Assembly: GCF_004123795.1 (NCBI RefSeq)
Contig: NZ_MSSM01000026.1
Span: 16,289-80,288 of the forward strand
From: Lacticaseibacillus chiayiensis
GTDB taxonomy: Bacteria > Bacillota > Bacilli > Lactobacillales > Lactobacillaceae
Direction of reading: 5' to 3'
Length of the DNA stretch: 64,000 nucleotides
Numbering within the stretch: position 1 is the first letter of the stretch; every line of letters starts with the position of its first letter. The notes beneath the pieces were generated by a model, which worked only from the letters and a program-made list of their open reading frames with translations, was not told the origin of the DNA and did no database searches. The translations under genes and the position numbers were made by a program. Shown in pieces: positions 26,347 through 33,187 of this stretch.

Positions 26347-26523
26347 ATGTCGAATAAAAAGATATTTGTTCTAAGTAACACTGATCTATCTCGCATAAGA
26401 GGTGGCAAATCGGGTGATTATGCAGACCAGGCTTATAAGGGCGGGGTCCTTGTTGGTAATATTATAAAGTTCTTTGTGCCTGTATCTGGAGCCCGTGCTC
26501 TCAAATGGGTTTTAAAGCACTAA
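26347..26523 (+). CDS. Class II bacteriocin precursor with double-glycine leader
   Basis: A 58-residue precursor. The 20-residue leader MSNKKIFVLSNTDLSRIRGG ends in GG, the cleavage site of C39 peptidase transporters. The mature 38 residues are cationic and amphipathic, with a GGVLVG segment (GxxxG) and the end ALKWVLKH, so it could be one half of a two-peptide bacteriocin. AAGGAAGG lies 7 nt upstream of ATG 26347. It is the first gene behind operator-promoter A; a second GG-leader gene follows 27 bp later. Confidence 0.8.
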   Translation: MSNKKIFVLSNTDLSRIRGGKSGDYADQAYKGGVLVGNIIKFFVPVSGARALKWVLKH

Positions 26524-26550
26524 GCCATATTAAGGAGACGGAATATTCTT

Positions 26551-26742
26551 ATGAACACTGAATTTGGACAGTTGTCTGCCAAGAATTTAGCTGAAGTTAT
26601 GGGCGGTAGAAAGATTGTTGGGTGGACTTATCAAACCGGTATGGGACAGGTTCCGATATATGATACGGATATTAAGAGAAATGACATTGTCGTTCCTAAT
26701 TTTTTCCGTGGTGTGATTGATACCCTCAACCCATTCAGTTAA
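26551..26742 (+). CDS. Double-glycine-leader peptide precursor
   Basis: A 63-residue precursor. The leader of 19 residues ends VMGG. The mature 44 residues begin RKIVGWTYQTGMGQ and contain several acidic residues and prolines, so it is less typical than its partner upstream. AAGGAGA lies upstream of ATG 26551. The 27-bp gap to the previous gene implies co-transcription and perhaps a two-peptide bacteriocin; the pairing is inference. Confidence 0.75.
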   Translation: MNTEFGQLSAKNLAEVMGGRKIVGWTYQTGMGQVPIYDTDIKRNDIVVPNFFRGVIDTLNPFS

Positions 26743-27089
26743 CGTATGCTGATTAGTATCCGGCTTGGACTAACTTTATAAAATGTGCCAATCACGTATG
26801 ATGAATGGGATTCCAAATCAGCTTGGTATTTAAAAATTTGATTTATAGCGATATTCTTGTATCCCACTTCAGCTACAATATATTGCCATATTTATGCCTA
26901 TGAATTGTAGAAGCGACTCTTTGAACTTTGGCGAACATCAAGTTTGCTCGAATGCGTACTGCCCTAACAACAATCAATAGCCAGCACGTTCAATTAAAAC
27001 TCAAATACGTGATTAACATTTGTTAAAGAATTTTAAATTCGTCTTATTGATGAATAATTTCCAAGCAATTTGAGAGAGTGTGAAGAATT
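26743..27089. other. Intergenic region, no gene seen
   Basis: AT-rich with many stops in all frames. A possible weak promoter lies near 27000-27060 (TACGTGATT and a later TTAAATT), but no 21-bp repeat pair is present. Confidence 0.4.
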
Positions 27090-27350
27090 ATGAATGTTTA
27101 TTATGCTTTATCGATTGCATTTCTTGCGGCTTTGTTAGTTTTTAAAGATAACAAGCTGGTCAAAAGCTTTATTTCATCCATGCTGAATAACGATAAGCGG
27201 GGATTTGCGATACGCACAGGAATATGGCTGCTTCTTTCTTTGCTTTTCTTCTTGACAAATCGAATTGAGTGGCCTTCCATAGTCATGATTTTCCTTGTTG
27301 TTAGCGGGATAGTCTTAATCGATTGGCATAAAACTCTTTATAAGAATTAA
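27090..27350 (+). CDS. Small membrane protein, probable bacteriocin immunity
   Basis: An 86-residue protein with three hydrophobic segments (about residues 3-17, 42-58 and 62-78) separated by basic loops. It lies between GG-leader genes, where lactobacilli place immunity proteins. Its start at ATG 27090 has GAGAGTG upstream. No known domain is recognised. The target bacteriocin cannot be assigned: the peptides at 26347/26551 or at 27392 are both possible. Confidence 0.6.
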   Translation: MNVYYALSIAFLAALLVFKDNKLVKSFISSMLNNDKRGFAIRTGIWLLLSLLFFLTNRIEWPSIVMIFLVVSGIVLIDWHKTLYKN

Positions 27351-27391
27351 TGTTTATTAACCCTTTTATGATTTTTGAAAGGATGATTTAA

Positions 27392-27577
27392 ATGACTAAA
27401 CTGAACAGTGAACAATTTCATGCGCTAACACAGCATACACTTGAGAAAGTTGTGGGCGGCAATGCGTTCATGAAATTTGACGATCCACTATGGAATAAGA
27501 CCTTAATAGAACCAATCCATGTGCCAGGGAAAAGATACGGGTTGCCAATTGTTCATCCAATTTTACAGGAGAGTTAG
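27392..27577 (+). CDS. Atypical double-glycine-leader peptide precursor
   Basis: A 61-residue precursor. The 23-residue leader MTKLNSEQFHALTQHTLEKVVGG is typical and GAAAGGATG lies upstream. The mature 38 residues contain five prolines, three acidic residues and no GxxxG or cysteine. That is unlike pore-forming class II bacteriocins, so it could be an unusual bacteriocin or a signalling peptide. It lies in the same direction as the genes on both sides. Confidence 0.7.
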   Translation: MTKLNSEQFHALTQHTLEKVVGGNAFMKFDDPLWNKTLIEPIHVPGKRYGLPIVHPILQES

Positions 27578-27649
27578 CGGCCGAATTGCCAAGTTCAGTC
27601 ACGAACCGGTAATATTCTGCTGAATAAATGCTAGATTGGGGAATTTTTT

Positions 27650-28045
27650 ATGGAAATCTTGAACGGGTATTTAAAAAACTGGCGTAGCATGTGGTCGTTT
27701 GCGAACTTGCGATTACCGATCGGCAAGCGTGTCTTTCTACAGGTTGCTGTGACAGAGTTTTTGCTTTATTTTATCTGTGCGCTAGTTGCCAATACCATTG
27801 GCGTACTGCTTGCTCCGTTATCGCTCCTGATCGGACTGTCGCTTTTTGCATTCGCGCTGTTCTCGATGCGAAGATTCATTTCTGTGGGGATTCCGCGAAT
27901 ACTAGCAGTGCCGATGTTTATTGTGCCGTTTTATCTTTTCAAATATCTAGGAACTTTTGGCTTGATCGTCGGATTCATCTTACTTGGATTTCATTTTTAT
28001 ATCACGGTATTTTTAAAGCCGAGAAAAAGGGAAATACTAAGATGA
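27650..28045 (+). CDS. Membrane protein, 131 aa, possible immunity protein
   Basis: A basic protein with three or four membrane helices (about residues 28-50, 54-70, 82-100 and 101-118) and a charged C-terminus (KPRKREILR). I do not recognise the family. It lies directly after the peptide gene at 27392, the usual place for immunity. The ribosome-binding site is weak (GGGGAA, 9 nt). A terminator-like hairpin follows at 28078-28124. Confidence 0.55.
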   Translation: MEILNGYLKNWRSMWSFANLRLPIGKRVFLQVAVTEFLLYFICALVANTIGVLLAPLSLLIGLSLFAFALFSMRRFISVGIPRILAVPMFIVPFYLFKYLGTFGLIVGFILLGFHFYITVFLKPRKREILR

Positions 28046-28077
28046 AAAATGAAGAGCTAATTTGAAAGCTTTTACCC

Positions 28078-28124
28078 ACAAAAGCGTTCGCAATGCCGGC
28101 TGCCGACATGTGAACGCTTTTTTA
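28078..28124 (+). terminator. Terminator inside the bacteriocin island
   Basis: AAAAGCGTTCGCA pairs with TGTGAACGCTTTTTT (one mismatch). The T-run overlaps an ATG at 28124 that is therefore not a likely start for the next gene. Confidence 0.75.
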
Positions 28125-28138
28125 TGGAAGGTGAAGAG

Positions 28139-28744
28139 TTGTTGAATCCAAGGATAGATTCTCATGGGCCAGTAAATAATTTAAGATTTCCAATATGGTT
28201 TGGGCTAGTTTTGCCGCAAGTAGCGCTATGGGGTATTGGCTTTATTCGTCCGGATAATCCGATTTTTTTGGTTATTTGGTATGTGCTCACTTTCTTTTAT
28301 ATGGTTGTTTCATATAAGTATCTCAATGCAGCATCTTATTTAAGGCCTTCGCTCTCGAAAATATTCATCGGATTGCTTGGCGGCTTACTCGTCCTAATCC
28401 TAGAGGTGTTCTTCTCTGAACTGTTTCCAAATATCCAAGGTTCGCAATTGAGTCCCAACATGGTATCGTTTATTCCGCTATACGCATGTGTTTGTGGAGC
28501 GGTTTGGGAAGAAGTTTTGTTTAGAGGCATTTTGAACAAAAGGATCTTTAACGGATCAGGGGTAGGACTCATCATTTCGTCACTTGGCTTTTCCTTGCTA
28601 CATGGATATCTTTCTCCACTCATCATCCTGTATTTTTTAATGGCGTTGATTTTCAGTTTCTGTAATCGCGGTAAGGCAGATATCAGTGCATCGATTGTTG
28701 CCCACATAGTTGTCAACACAGTCGTATTTTTCCTTAACTTTTAG
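28139..28744 (+). CDS. CPBP-family (CAAX/Abi) intramembrane metalloprotease
   Basis: Membrane protein of about 201 residues with six or seven helices. The family motifs are visible: EEVLFRG (EExxxR), LHGYLSPL (FxxxH equivalent) and HIVVNTVV (HxxxN). Bacteriocin islands of lactobacilli and streptococci often carry such proteases, where some confer immunity. The start is taken as TTG 28139 (or TTG 28142) because AAGGTGA lies just upstream; the ATG at 28124 falls in the terminator T-run and lacks a ribosome-binding site. Confidence 0.82.
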   Translation: MLNPRIDSHGPVNNLRFPIWFGLVLPQVALWGIGFIRPDNPIFLVIWYVLTFFYMVVSYKYLNAASYLRPSLSKIFIGLLGGLLVLILEVFFSELFPNIQGSQLSPNMVSFIPLYACVCGAVWEEVLFRGILNKRIFNGSGVGLIISSLGFSLLHGYLSPLIILYFLMALIFSFCNRGKADISASIVAHIVVNTVVFFLNF

Positions 28745-28774
28745 GCACTTATAGGAGTTGCCTGCCTGAAAAGG

Positions 28775-28912
28775 TTGAGTGAAGCATTATCGCCAACAAC
28801 ATATCCGTTGAAAGTGGCGATTAATTCCAGCACGGCGTTACTGGGCTATCGAATTAATCACCGCTATCTCAATGCTCTGGCGGCGACTAAAGATGATTCA
28901 AGCAAAAAATAA
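28775..28912 (+). other. Possible remnant or small ORF, 45 aa
   Basis: An open frame starting TTG 28775 and ending TAA 28912. It ends with a hydrophilic tail (AATKDDSSKK) and looks like the C-terminus of a larger protein. No Shine-Dalgarno or known family was seen. It may be a gene fragment. Confidence 0.25.
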
Positions 28913-28967
28913 ACGTCACAAAATCGGCTTTTTTCGTTGAATTTTGTCGTGTTTGGTTAAAACCACT

Positions 28968-29034
28968 ACGAAAAGTTCAAAAATACCGACGTTTAAAATT
29001 AATTGATCAGATGAACTCAAGCCTATCGTATATT
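28968..29034 (+). promoter_or_regulatory. LytTR-type operator-promoter, site B
   Basis: ACGAAAAGT (28968-28976) and ACGTTTAAA (28989-28997), offset 21 bp; -10 box TATATT (29029-29034) exactly 30 bp after the second core. Downstream TGTGTTTAGGGAAGCTAGCG nearly repeats site A. Confidence 0.75.
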
Positions 29035-29109
29035 GTGTTTAGGGAAGCTAGCGCCCGAAAAGTTTAAATATATCGGCTGCGAATAGGTCGAAGAAACGGA
29101 GGAAACGCC

Positions 29110-29307
29110 ATGCAACAATTCGTAACGTTGGATGATAGCCGCTTGGAACAGATTAGTGGTGGCAGCACTGATAATTTTTGGACTTACATTGGCATGGGAC
29201 TTGGCGCGATTGCTCGAAGCTGGGCTCAAGGTGGTTTTGCAGCACCTGCAATGAGCCTTAGCATCGATGTACTCAACGAGCTCAAACGAAAAGAAAACCT
29301 GCCATAG
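29110..29307 (+). CDS. Class IIb bacteriocin precursor, first peptide
   Basis: A 65-residue precursor. The 18-residue leader MQQFVTLDDSRLEQISGG is a textbook double-glycine leader. The mature 47 residues include WTYIGMGLGAIARSW with a GxxxG motif, typical of two-peptide bacteriocins, and end KRKENLP. GGAGGAAACGCC precedes ATG 29110. It is the first gene behind operator-promoter B. A second, shorter GG-leader gene follows 27 bp later as its likely partner. Confidence 0.82.
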   Translation: MQQFVTLDDSRLEQISGGSTDNFWTYIGMGLGAIARSWAQGGFAAPAMSLSIDVLNELKRKENLP

Positions 29308-29334
29308 GATGAGTCAAAAGAAAGGATGAGCGTC

Positions 29335-29493
29335 ATGACCAACTTAAAAGATTCCGAACTTTGCCAGATTAAAGGTGGCTTCTTACCGTTCGCGATTCCG
29401 GTAGCAACGATTCTTGGTATTCTGGCGACAGATGCATTTAATCATGCTGACCAGCTGATTGATGGTTTTAAACAAGGCTGGCAGAGGCCGTAA
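29335..29493 (+). CDS. Class IIb bacteriocin precursor, second peptide (short gene)
   Basis: A 52-residue precursor easily missed by length filters. The 15-residue leader MTNLKDSELCQIKGG ends in GG. The mature 37 residues begin with a hydrophobic stretch (FLPFAIPVATILGILA) and end in a polar helix (FKQGWQRP). AAAGGATGAG lies upstream of ATG 29335. The tight spacing to the 29110 gene and complementary character suggest a two-peptide bacteriocin; activity is not shown. Confidence 0.75.
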   Translation: MTNLKDSELCQIKGGFLPFAIPVATILGILATDAFNHADQLIDGFKQGWQRP

Positions 29494-29951
29494 CAAAGTC
29501 ATATTGAGAGAATGTGGATCTAGTACTGGCCTAAATTTGTTGGATCTGCAGAGCTGTTGATTTGTCGAACATTGATCCTTCTTACTATTAATGCTTTCAC
29601 CATAAACATTAAGACGGTATTTGGTAAGTGTAAAATGGCGTAAACTGGTGCTATTGGTGAAATTATGCATTTTTGTTGATATGGGTAGTTCAAAGTTAAT
29701 TAGCACATTTCTTGACATATCATGGTCGAATGCACAAAAAACAAAATTTCTTGCAGATATTAATGATGTGAATCTAAGTCTGCAGTTTCCCATTGAATTA
29801 ATGAGTATTTCTGATTGTAAAATTGAGTTCTCTTACGCATTGGGATTAAAACATTGTTAAGATTTGTGTAGTTTGCTGACGGCTCCTAGATCTATATGCA
29901 AGAGGGTATAGCTAGTTTCTTCTTTGGCACAGTAAAGTGAAGGGAAATGTA
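29494..29951. other. Region without a confident gene
   Basis: A frame from TTG 29621 to TAA 29860 is open for 79 codons but has no ribosome-binding site and no recognisable family. It may be a decayed immunity gene for the 29110/29335 peptides. The rest shows nothing clear. Confidence 0.35.
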
Positions 29952-30497
29952 ATGTATCAACTTTTAAAAAAGTTCAAAATTGTTTTTTAGGGCTTTTCGC
30001 TTGGAACAATAGTTATCCTTAGCCTGCCGTACTCAGCTACAACTGTAAATGCAGCTGAACATGTTAATGTTGGTTCCATTATGATTCCAAGTGAGAGCGA
30101 ATACCAATTCAATGTAAATGGAACCACATCTTTGACAGCCGCAGAATTTAATAAAAAGGTAAAGAGCAACGTACCTTTCCTTCTGTATCTGGGTAAAGAG
30201 GGGTGTGCATGGTGTCGAATTTTCTCTCCAGTAATTAAACAATATGAGGATCAGACAACACTGAAACCCACAATTTATTATTTAGACCTGCATCAACTGG
30301 AATTACATCAAGACAATCCTGATGTTCAAGCTGCAGTGTCTCATCTAAAGGATCTCACTATTGTTGCTACGCCAACTATTGCAGTTGTGCACGGTCAAAA
30401 TGTTGTTGCTGGATTTGCTGGGGCAAAGCACACAATTAATGAATTAAATAAAGTTGCATCAGCTGTGTATAATTATGACAATTACAAAATAAAGTAG
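29952..30497 (+). pseudogene. Thioredoxin-like bacteriocin accessory protein with an in-frame amber codon
   Basis: The frame from ATG 29952 encodes a signal peptide (MYQLLKKFKIVF, stop, GFSLGTIVILSLPYSATTVNA) followed by a thioredoxin fold with the CxxC site GCAWCRIF and the cis-proline ATPTIAV. This is the family of secreted accessory proteins (PedC/Bta-like) that form disulfides in bacteriocins. TAG at 29988-29990 interrupts the signal peptide at codon 13; the rest of the frame is intact over 182 codons. Translation could restart only at ATG 30081, giving a cytoplasmic form. The next two peptide genes encode cysteine pairs that would need this enzyme. Confidence 0.8.
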
Positions 30498-30507
30498 AAA
30501 ATCAATT

Positions 30508-30747
30508 ATGAAGAATCAAATTCTTTCTGAGGAACAACTAACAGCTATTTTTGGTGGGTATTCTGGCTCGGATTGTCTAAAGGCAATTGGTGGCAGTGCA
30601 GCCATTGGAGCTATTAAAGGTGGTGTTGCTGGCACTGCTTTTACTGTCGGTATTGGGACCGCAGCGGGAGCATTTCTCGGCGCTCATCTAGGCGCGATCG
30701 GTGGCGGTGCAGTTTGTATTGGTGGATTGTTGTTGGATAAGCATTAA
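30508..30747 (+). CDS. Class II bacteriocin precursor, cysteine-containing and glycine-rich
   Basis: A 79-residue precursor. The 17-residue leader MKNQILSEEQLTAIFGG precedes a 62-residue mature peptide that is very rich in Gly and Ala, with several GxxxG motifs and two cysteines (YSGSDCLK and GGAVCIGG). These are features of BlpM/BlpN-like two-peptide bacteriocins with a possible disulfide. The Shine-Dalgarno is weak, so translation may couple to the upstream accessory gene 10 bp away. Its partner is the gene at 30768. Confidence 0.8.
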   Translation: MKNQILSEEQLTAIFGGYSGSDCLKAIGGSAAIGAIKGGVAGTAFTVGIGTAAGAFLGAHLGAIGGGAVCIGGLLLDKH

Positions 30748-30767
30748 TTTTAGGAGGATATTTTGAT

Positions 30768-30974
30768 ATGTGCAAAGTTGTTAATCTCGGTTTTAAAGCT
30801 TTAGATGATGAGAAGTTAGGTTCGATTACTGGCGGATTCAATTGGGGAACGGTGATCGGTTCATGCGCTAAAGGCGCTTTGCTAGGTGTTGCTTTCGGAG
30901 GAAACGCCATAGGTGGGTGTGCAGTGTCTGCGGGATTTGATGTCGGCGGACAACTTATTCGTGGACACCGCTAA
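30768..30974 (+). CDS. Class II bacteriocin precursor, partner of the 30508 gene
   Basis: A 68-residue precursor. The 23-residue leader ends KLGSITGG. The mature 45 residues begin FNWGTVIGSCAKGALLG, carry two cysteines (GSC, GGC) and GxxxG-like motifs, and end QLIRGHR. AGGAGG lies upstream of ATG 30768. The 20-bp gap to the upstream peptide gene and matching composition suggest a two-peptide bacteriocin. Confidence 0.8.
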   Translation: MCKVVNLGFKALDDEKLGSITGGFNWGTVIGSCAKGALLGVAFGGNAIGGCAVSAGFDVGGQLIRGHR

Positions 30975-30982
30975 ATTTAGAG

Positions 30983-31186
30983 ATGAAAGTACGTATGAAT
31001 ATGACAAAAACTTTACTTTTAGTTATTTTTGTATTGGTGTATCTATTAGGGGTTCTTGTATATACACTCAGCAAAAAAAACGGACATTATCGAGTTTGGA
31101 ATGATAAGTACCTCGATAGTGATAACGAAATATCTTTTATACGTGCTTACGTTTTAAATGCAATCTGGTTTATTACCTATGCTTAA
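30983..31186 (+). CDS. Small membrane protein, probable immunity for the 30508/30768 peptides
   Basis: A 67-residue protein with one strong N-terminal membrane helix (about residues 8-28) and a weaker hydrophobic segment at the C-terminus. It starts 8 bp after the second peptide gene, the classic position of an immunity gene. The start could be 30983 or the in-frame ATGs at 30995 and 31001; the ribosome-binding site is weak for all. No family is recognised. Confidence 0.55.
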   Translation: MKVRMNMTKTLLLVIFVLVYLLGVLVYTLSKKNGHYRVWNDKYLDSDNEISFIRAYVLNAIWFITYA

Positions 31187-31470
31187 AGCTTTATGACCGC
31201 AAATTGTCTTGAATTTCGGGTCTTGAAAGTCCACACTTTTTCCGACTCAATGATGAACTTAAAGCACTGACGATAATTAGCGAAAGAGTTCAAAGGCTTG
31301 AGAAGTGTTTTTGCAATTAGTTTGGGCAACCCTTGCAATGGTGATGCGCGTTATTAAGCACACTTTTAGGCATTCCGGCAAATTACACTTACTAGGAAAT
31401 TGACGGCTTTAAACATTGTAGAAAAAGCCCGTAACGGGTTTATAATCGGCGTGCTCTTAAGAGAGACGGG
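31187..31470. other. Intergenic region with a possible promoter
   Basis: No gene seen. TTGTAG, a 19-bp spacer and TATAAT (about 31442-31447) could form a promoter for the next small genes. A CCCG-TAA-CGGG mini-hairpin lies in the spacer. Confidence 0.35.
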
Positions 31471-31647
31471 ATGATAACCGTTCAGGAAAATGTGGCTCTG
31501 GCACTGCAGAAGCAAGAGCTGTTAGGGTTTCCTTTCCGGTCCATATCTCGGATTCTCTTTGGGTTTGTGGGCACTGTTGCACGAGCAGTTATTGGCGAAA
31601 TCGAAGGTGAATTCACTTATATGTATGCGAAAAATGGCTGTATTTGA
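31471..31647 (+). CDS. Small ORF, 58 aa
   Basis: Open frame from ATG 31471 to TGA 31647 with a purine-rich AAGAGAGACGGG just upstream. The N-terminus is helical and polar and the centre is hydrophobic (RILFGFVGTVARAVIG). It overlaps the start of the next small membrane protein in another frame, so it may be a coupled pair or a frameshifted relative. Function unknown. Confidence 0.35.
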   Translation: MITVQENVALALQKQELLGFPFRSISRILFGFVGTVARAVIGEIEGEFTYMYAKNGCI

Positions 31648-31849
31648 TCATAAACGACTTAGACAGCCGCTTTTTATGTGGATAGTCCAGATTTGTTTGT
31701 TCACACTACTGTGGATCATGTCTAATGATGCGAGTTGGCAGGTGCATGCGATTATCCTCATTGCAATTCTATCCAATTCGTACGATTTTTTGAGAAAACT
31801 GTTCACAATGACAAGAGCGTATGATCGACAACGAAACAACAAGAAATGA
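31625..31849 (+). CDS. Small membrane protein, 74 aa
   Basis: Two hydrophobic segments (about residues 18-33 and 39-55) and a basic C-terminal tail (RAYDRQRNNKK). It fits the size of a bacteriocin immunity protein. The start is uncertain (ATG 31625 or 31634), and no strong Shine-Dalgarno is seen, so translation may be coupled to the overlapping upstream ORF. Confidence 0.45.
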   Translation: MRKMAVFDHKRLRQPLFMWIVQICLFTLLWIMSNDASWQVHAIILIAILSNSYDFLRKLFTMTRAYDRQRNNKK

Positions 31850-31912
31850 CCATATTTAAAAGTGTGTTTATAAAGGCAGCAGAATCACGCAACTGCGAGT
31901 AGGAGCAGAAAA

Positions 31913-32197
31913 ATGCCATCTAAAGATGAGATAATTGTTGCAATGGAGAAGCTAGCCATTAAGTTGAGCATGTGTCATAAAAACTCTGAAACAGCACTGT
32001 TTGTTGACCGAGAATTAGAAGTGTTGAAAACATGCGATGGTCTTGCATTCCACAACAAGCTTCAATATTTTTTCAACACAGTACCGGTTATCAAATTGTC
32101 TGACGGTATTTCTTTCAGTGAGGCAGAAAAAACACTTTGGGATGCTGTCTTTGAGTACAAACAATTAGGCAACTATAATTGGATCGCAAGTGAATGA
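31913..32197 (+). CDS. Bacteriocin immunity protein, EntA-immunity-like
   Basis: A 94-residue soluble, helical, acidic protein (helices around residues 4-20, 30-43, 47-57 and 67-85) with size and pattern of the enterocin-A immunity family. TAGGAGC lies upstream of ATG 31913. It is distinct from the relatives at 20424 and 42416, so the island holds three such genes. It is the last rightward gene before the leftward regulator genes. Confidence 0.65.
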   Translation: MPSKDEIIVAMEKLAIKLSMCHKNSETALFVDRELEVLKTCDGLAFHNKLQYFFNTVPVIKLSDGISFSEAEKTLWDAVFEYKQLGNYNWIASE

Positions 32198-32379
32198 ACG
32201 GCTGTTGTATTCCTTAATATGCTTTTTTCAGCTGTTCTTTGAATCAGCGACCAATAGCCCGAGAATCGGCGAAACGTCAGCTCAAATCAACAAGCTTTCT
32301 AAAGGCTCAGAAATTCCTTCGAAAATGGAAGAATTTCTGGGCGTTTTGTACACTTGCCGCGAGGGTGACGGGCGTTTTT

Positions 32380-33186
32380 TTAAGCGTCATCCGCCAGATT
32401 GTTAGCCTCAGCATGTGAACGATTAGCCGCTGCCATGAGTCTGCGTAAAGCCGAAACTTTACGAATACTGACGTCAAGCTTATCCTGATTGTCCATGTAA
32501 ACGAACCGACCAGAAGCGTTCAATTTATGAACGTGAAGGGGATTAATCAGAAAACTTCGATGGCACCGAAATAAGGTTGGATATCGACTTGCAACTTCTT
32601 TTAAGTTTCCCGGGAAAGTCGTGGTTTCATGTTTGGCGTGCAATTCGAGCGTGCTAGGTGTACCAAGCACGGTTTGAATGTACAGCACGTCGTCTAGGGG
32701 AAGTGAAAAGAGATTGGCTCCAATCTGGTAGCTGAATAGCCGTGGGGATTCGAGTTGACGTGACCGTAATCGCTTTATCCCTTGAACAAGATTGGTACGC
32801 AGCCGCGTTTCAACTTCTGCAGGCACACTTTTATCCACTAAGTCTAAAGGCAGAATCTTCTGGGATAGAATGGCCAGTGCTTGTTCGGTGTGGCTGGTAA
32901 TGAACATGATGTCTGCATATAGGGAATGTTTCCGGACAATGTTGGCAATATCAATGCCATTGATAGAGGATCCGGGAATATCAATGTCCAGCAGAAAGAA
33001 GCTGTCATTAATTTGCTGCAGATCAATGGCGTTTAGCAGCTCTGTAGCAGATTGGGTGGCAATTTTAATTTCCGCATGCAATTCTTCAATCATAATGTAG
33101 TTTCTGAGCGTTTTTTCGATGAACCTAAGGAAGGCAGCATCGTCTTCCAAAATGAAGATTTTCAAGGTTGTACGATTAGTGATCAT
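32380..33186 (-). CDS. LytTR-family response regulator of the bacteriocin system
   Basis: AgrA/PlnC-type activator of 268 residues. The receiver keeps its acidic residues (E14 D15 D16), the phospho-acceptor Asp67 in LLDIDIPG and the conserved Lys; the LytTR domain (about 150-245) contains FRCHRSFLINPLHVHK. It lies 1 bp behind the kinase gene and has AGGAG upstream, so the two are co-transcribed. Its likely targets are the paired ACGTTWAWT-like operators found six times in the window. The C-terminal 20 residues (ANRSHAEANNLADDA) extend beyond the usual end. Confidence 0.92.
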   Translation of the reverse strand: MITNRTTLKIFILEDDAAFLRFIEKTLRNYIMIEELHAEIKIATQSATELLNAIDLQQINDSFFLLDIDIPGSSINGIDIANIVRKHSLYADIMFITSHTEQALAILSQKILPLDLVDKSVPAEVETRLRTNLVQGIKRLRSRQLESPRLFSYQIGANLFSLPLDDVLYIQTVLGTPSTLELHAKHETTTFPGNLKEVASRYPTLFRCHRSFLINPLHVHKLNASGRFVYMDNQDKLDVSIRKVSALRRLMAAANRSHAEANNLADDA

Positions 33187-33187
33187 A

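Noticed and set aside
27000..27060. TACGTGATT as a LytTR site before the 27090 gene
   Set aside because: No second element at the 21-bp offset.
29621..29860. A 79-codon gene
   Set aside because: TTG start without ribosome-binding site, no family; listed only as part of an uncertain region.
32190..32405. A 71-codon frame between the last immunity gene and the regulator
   Set aside because: No ribosome-binding site, overlaps both neighbours, and composition looks random.
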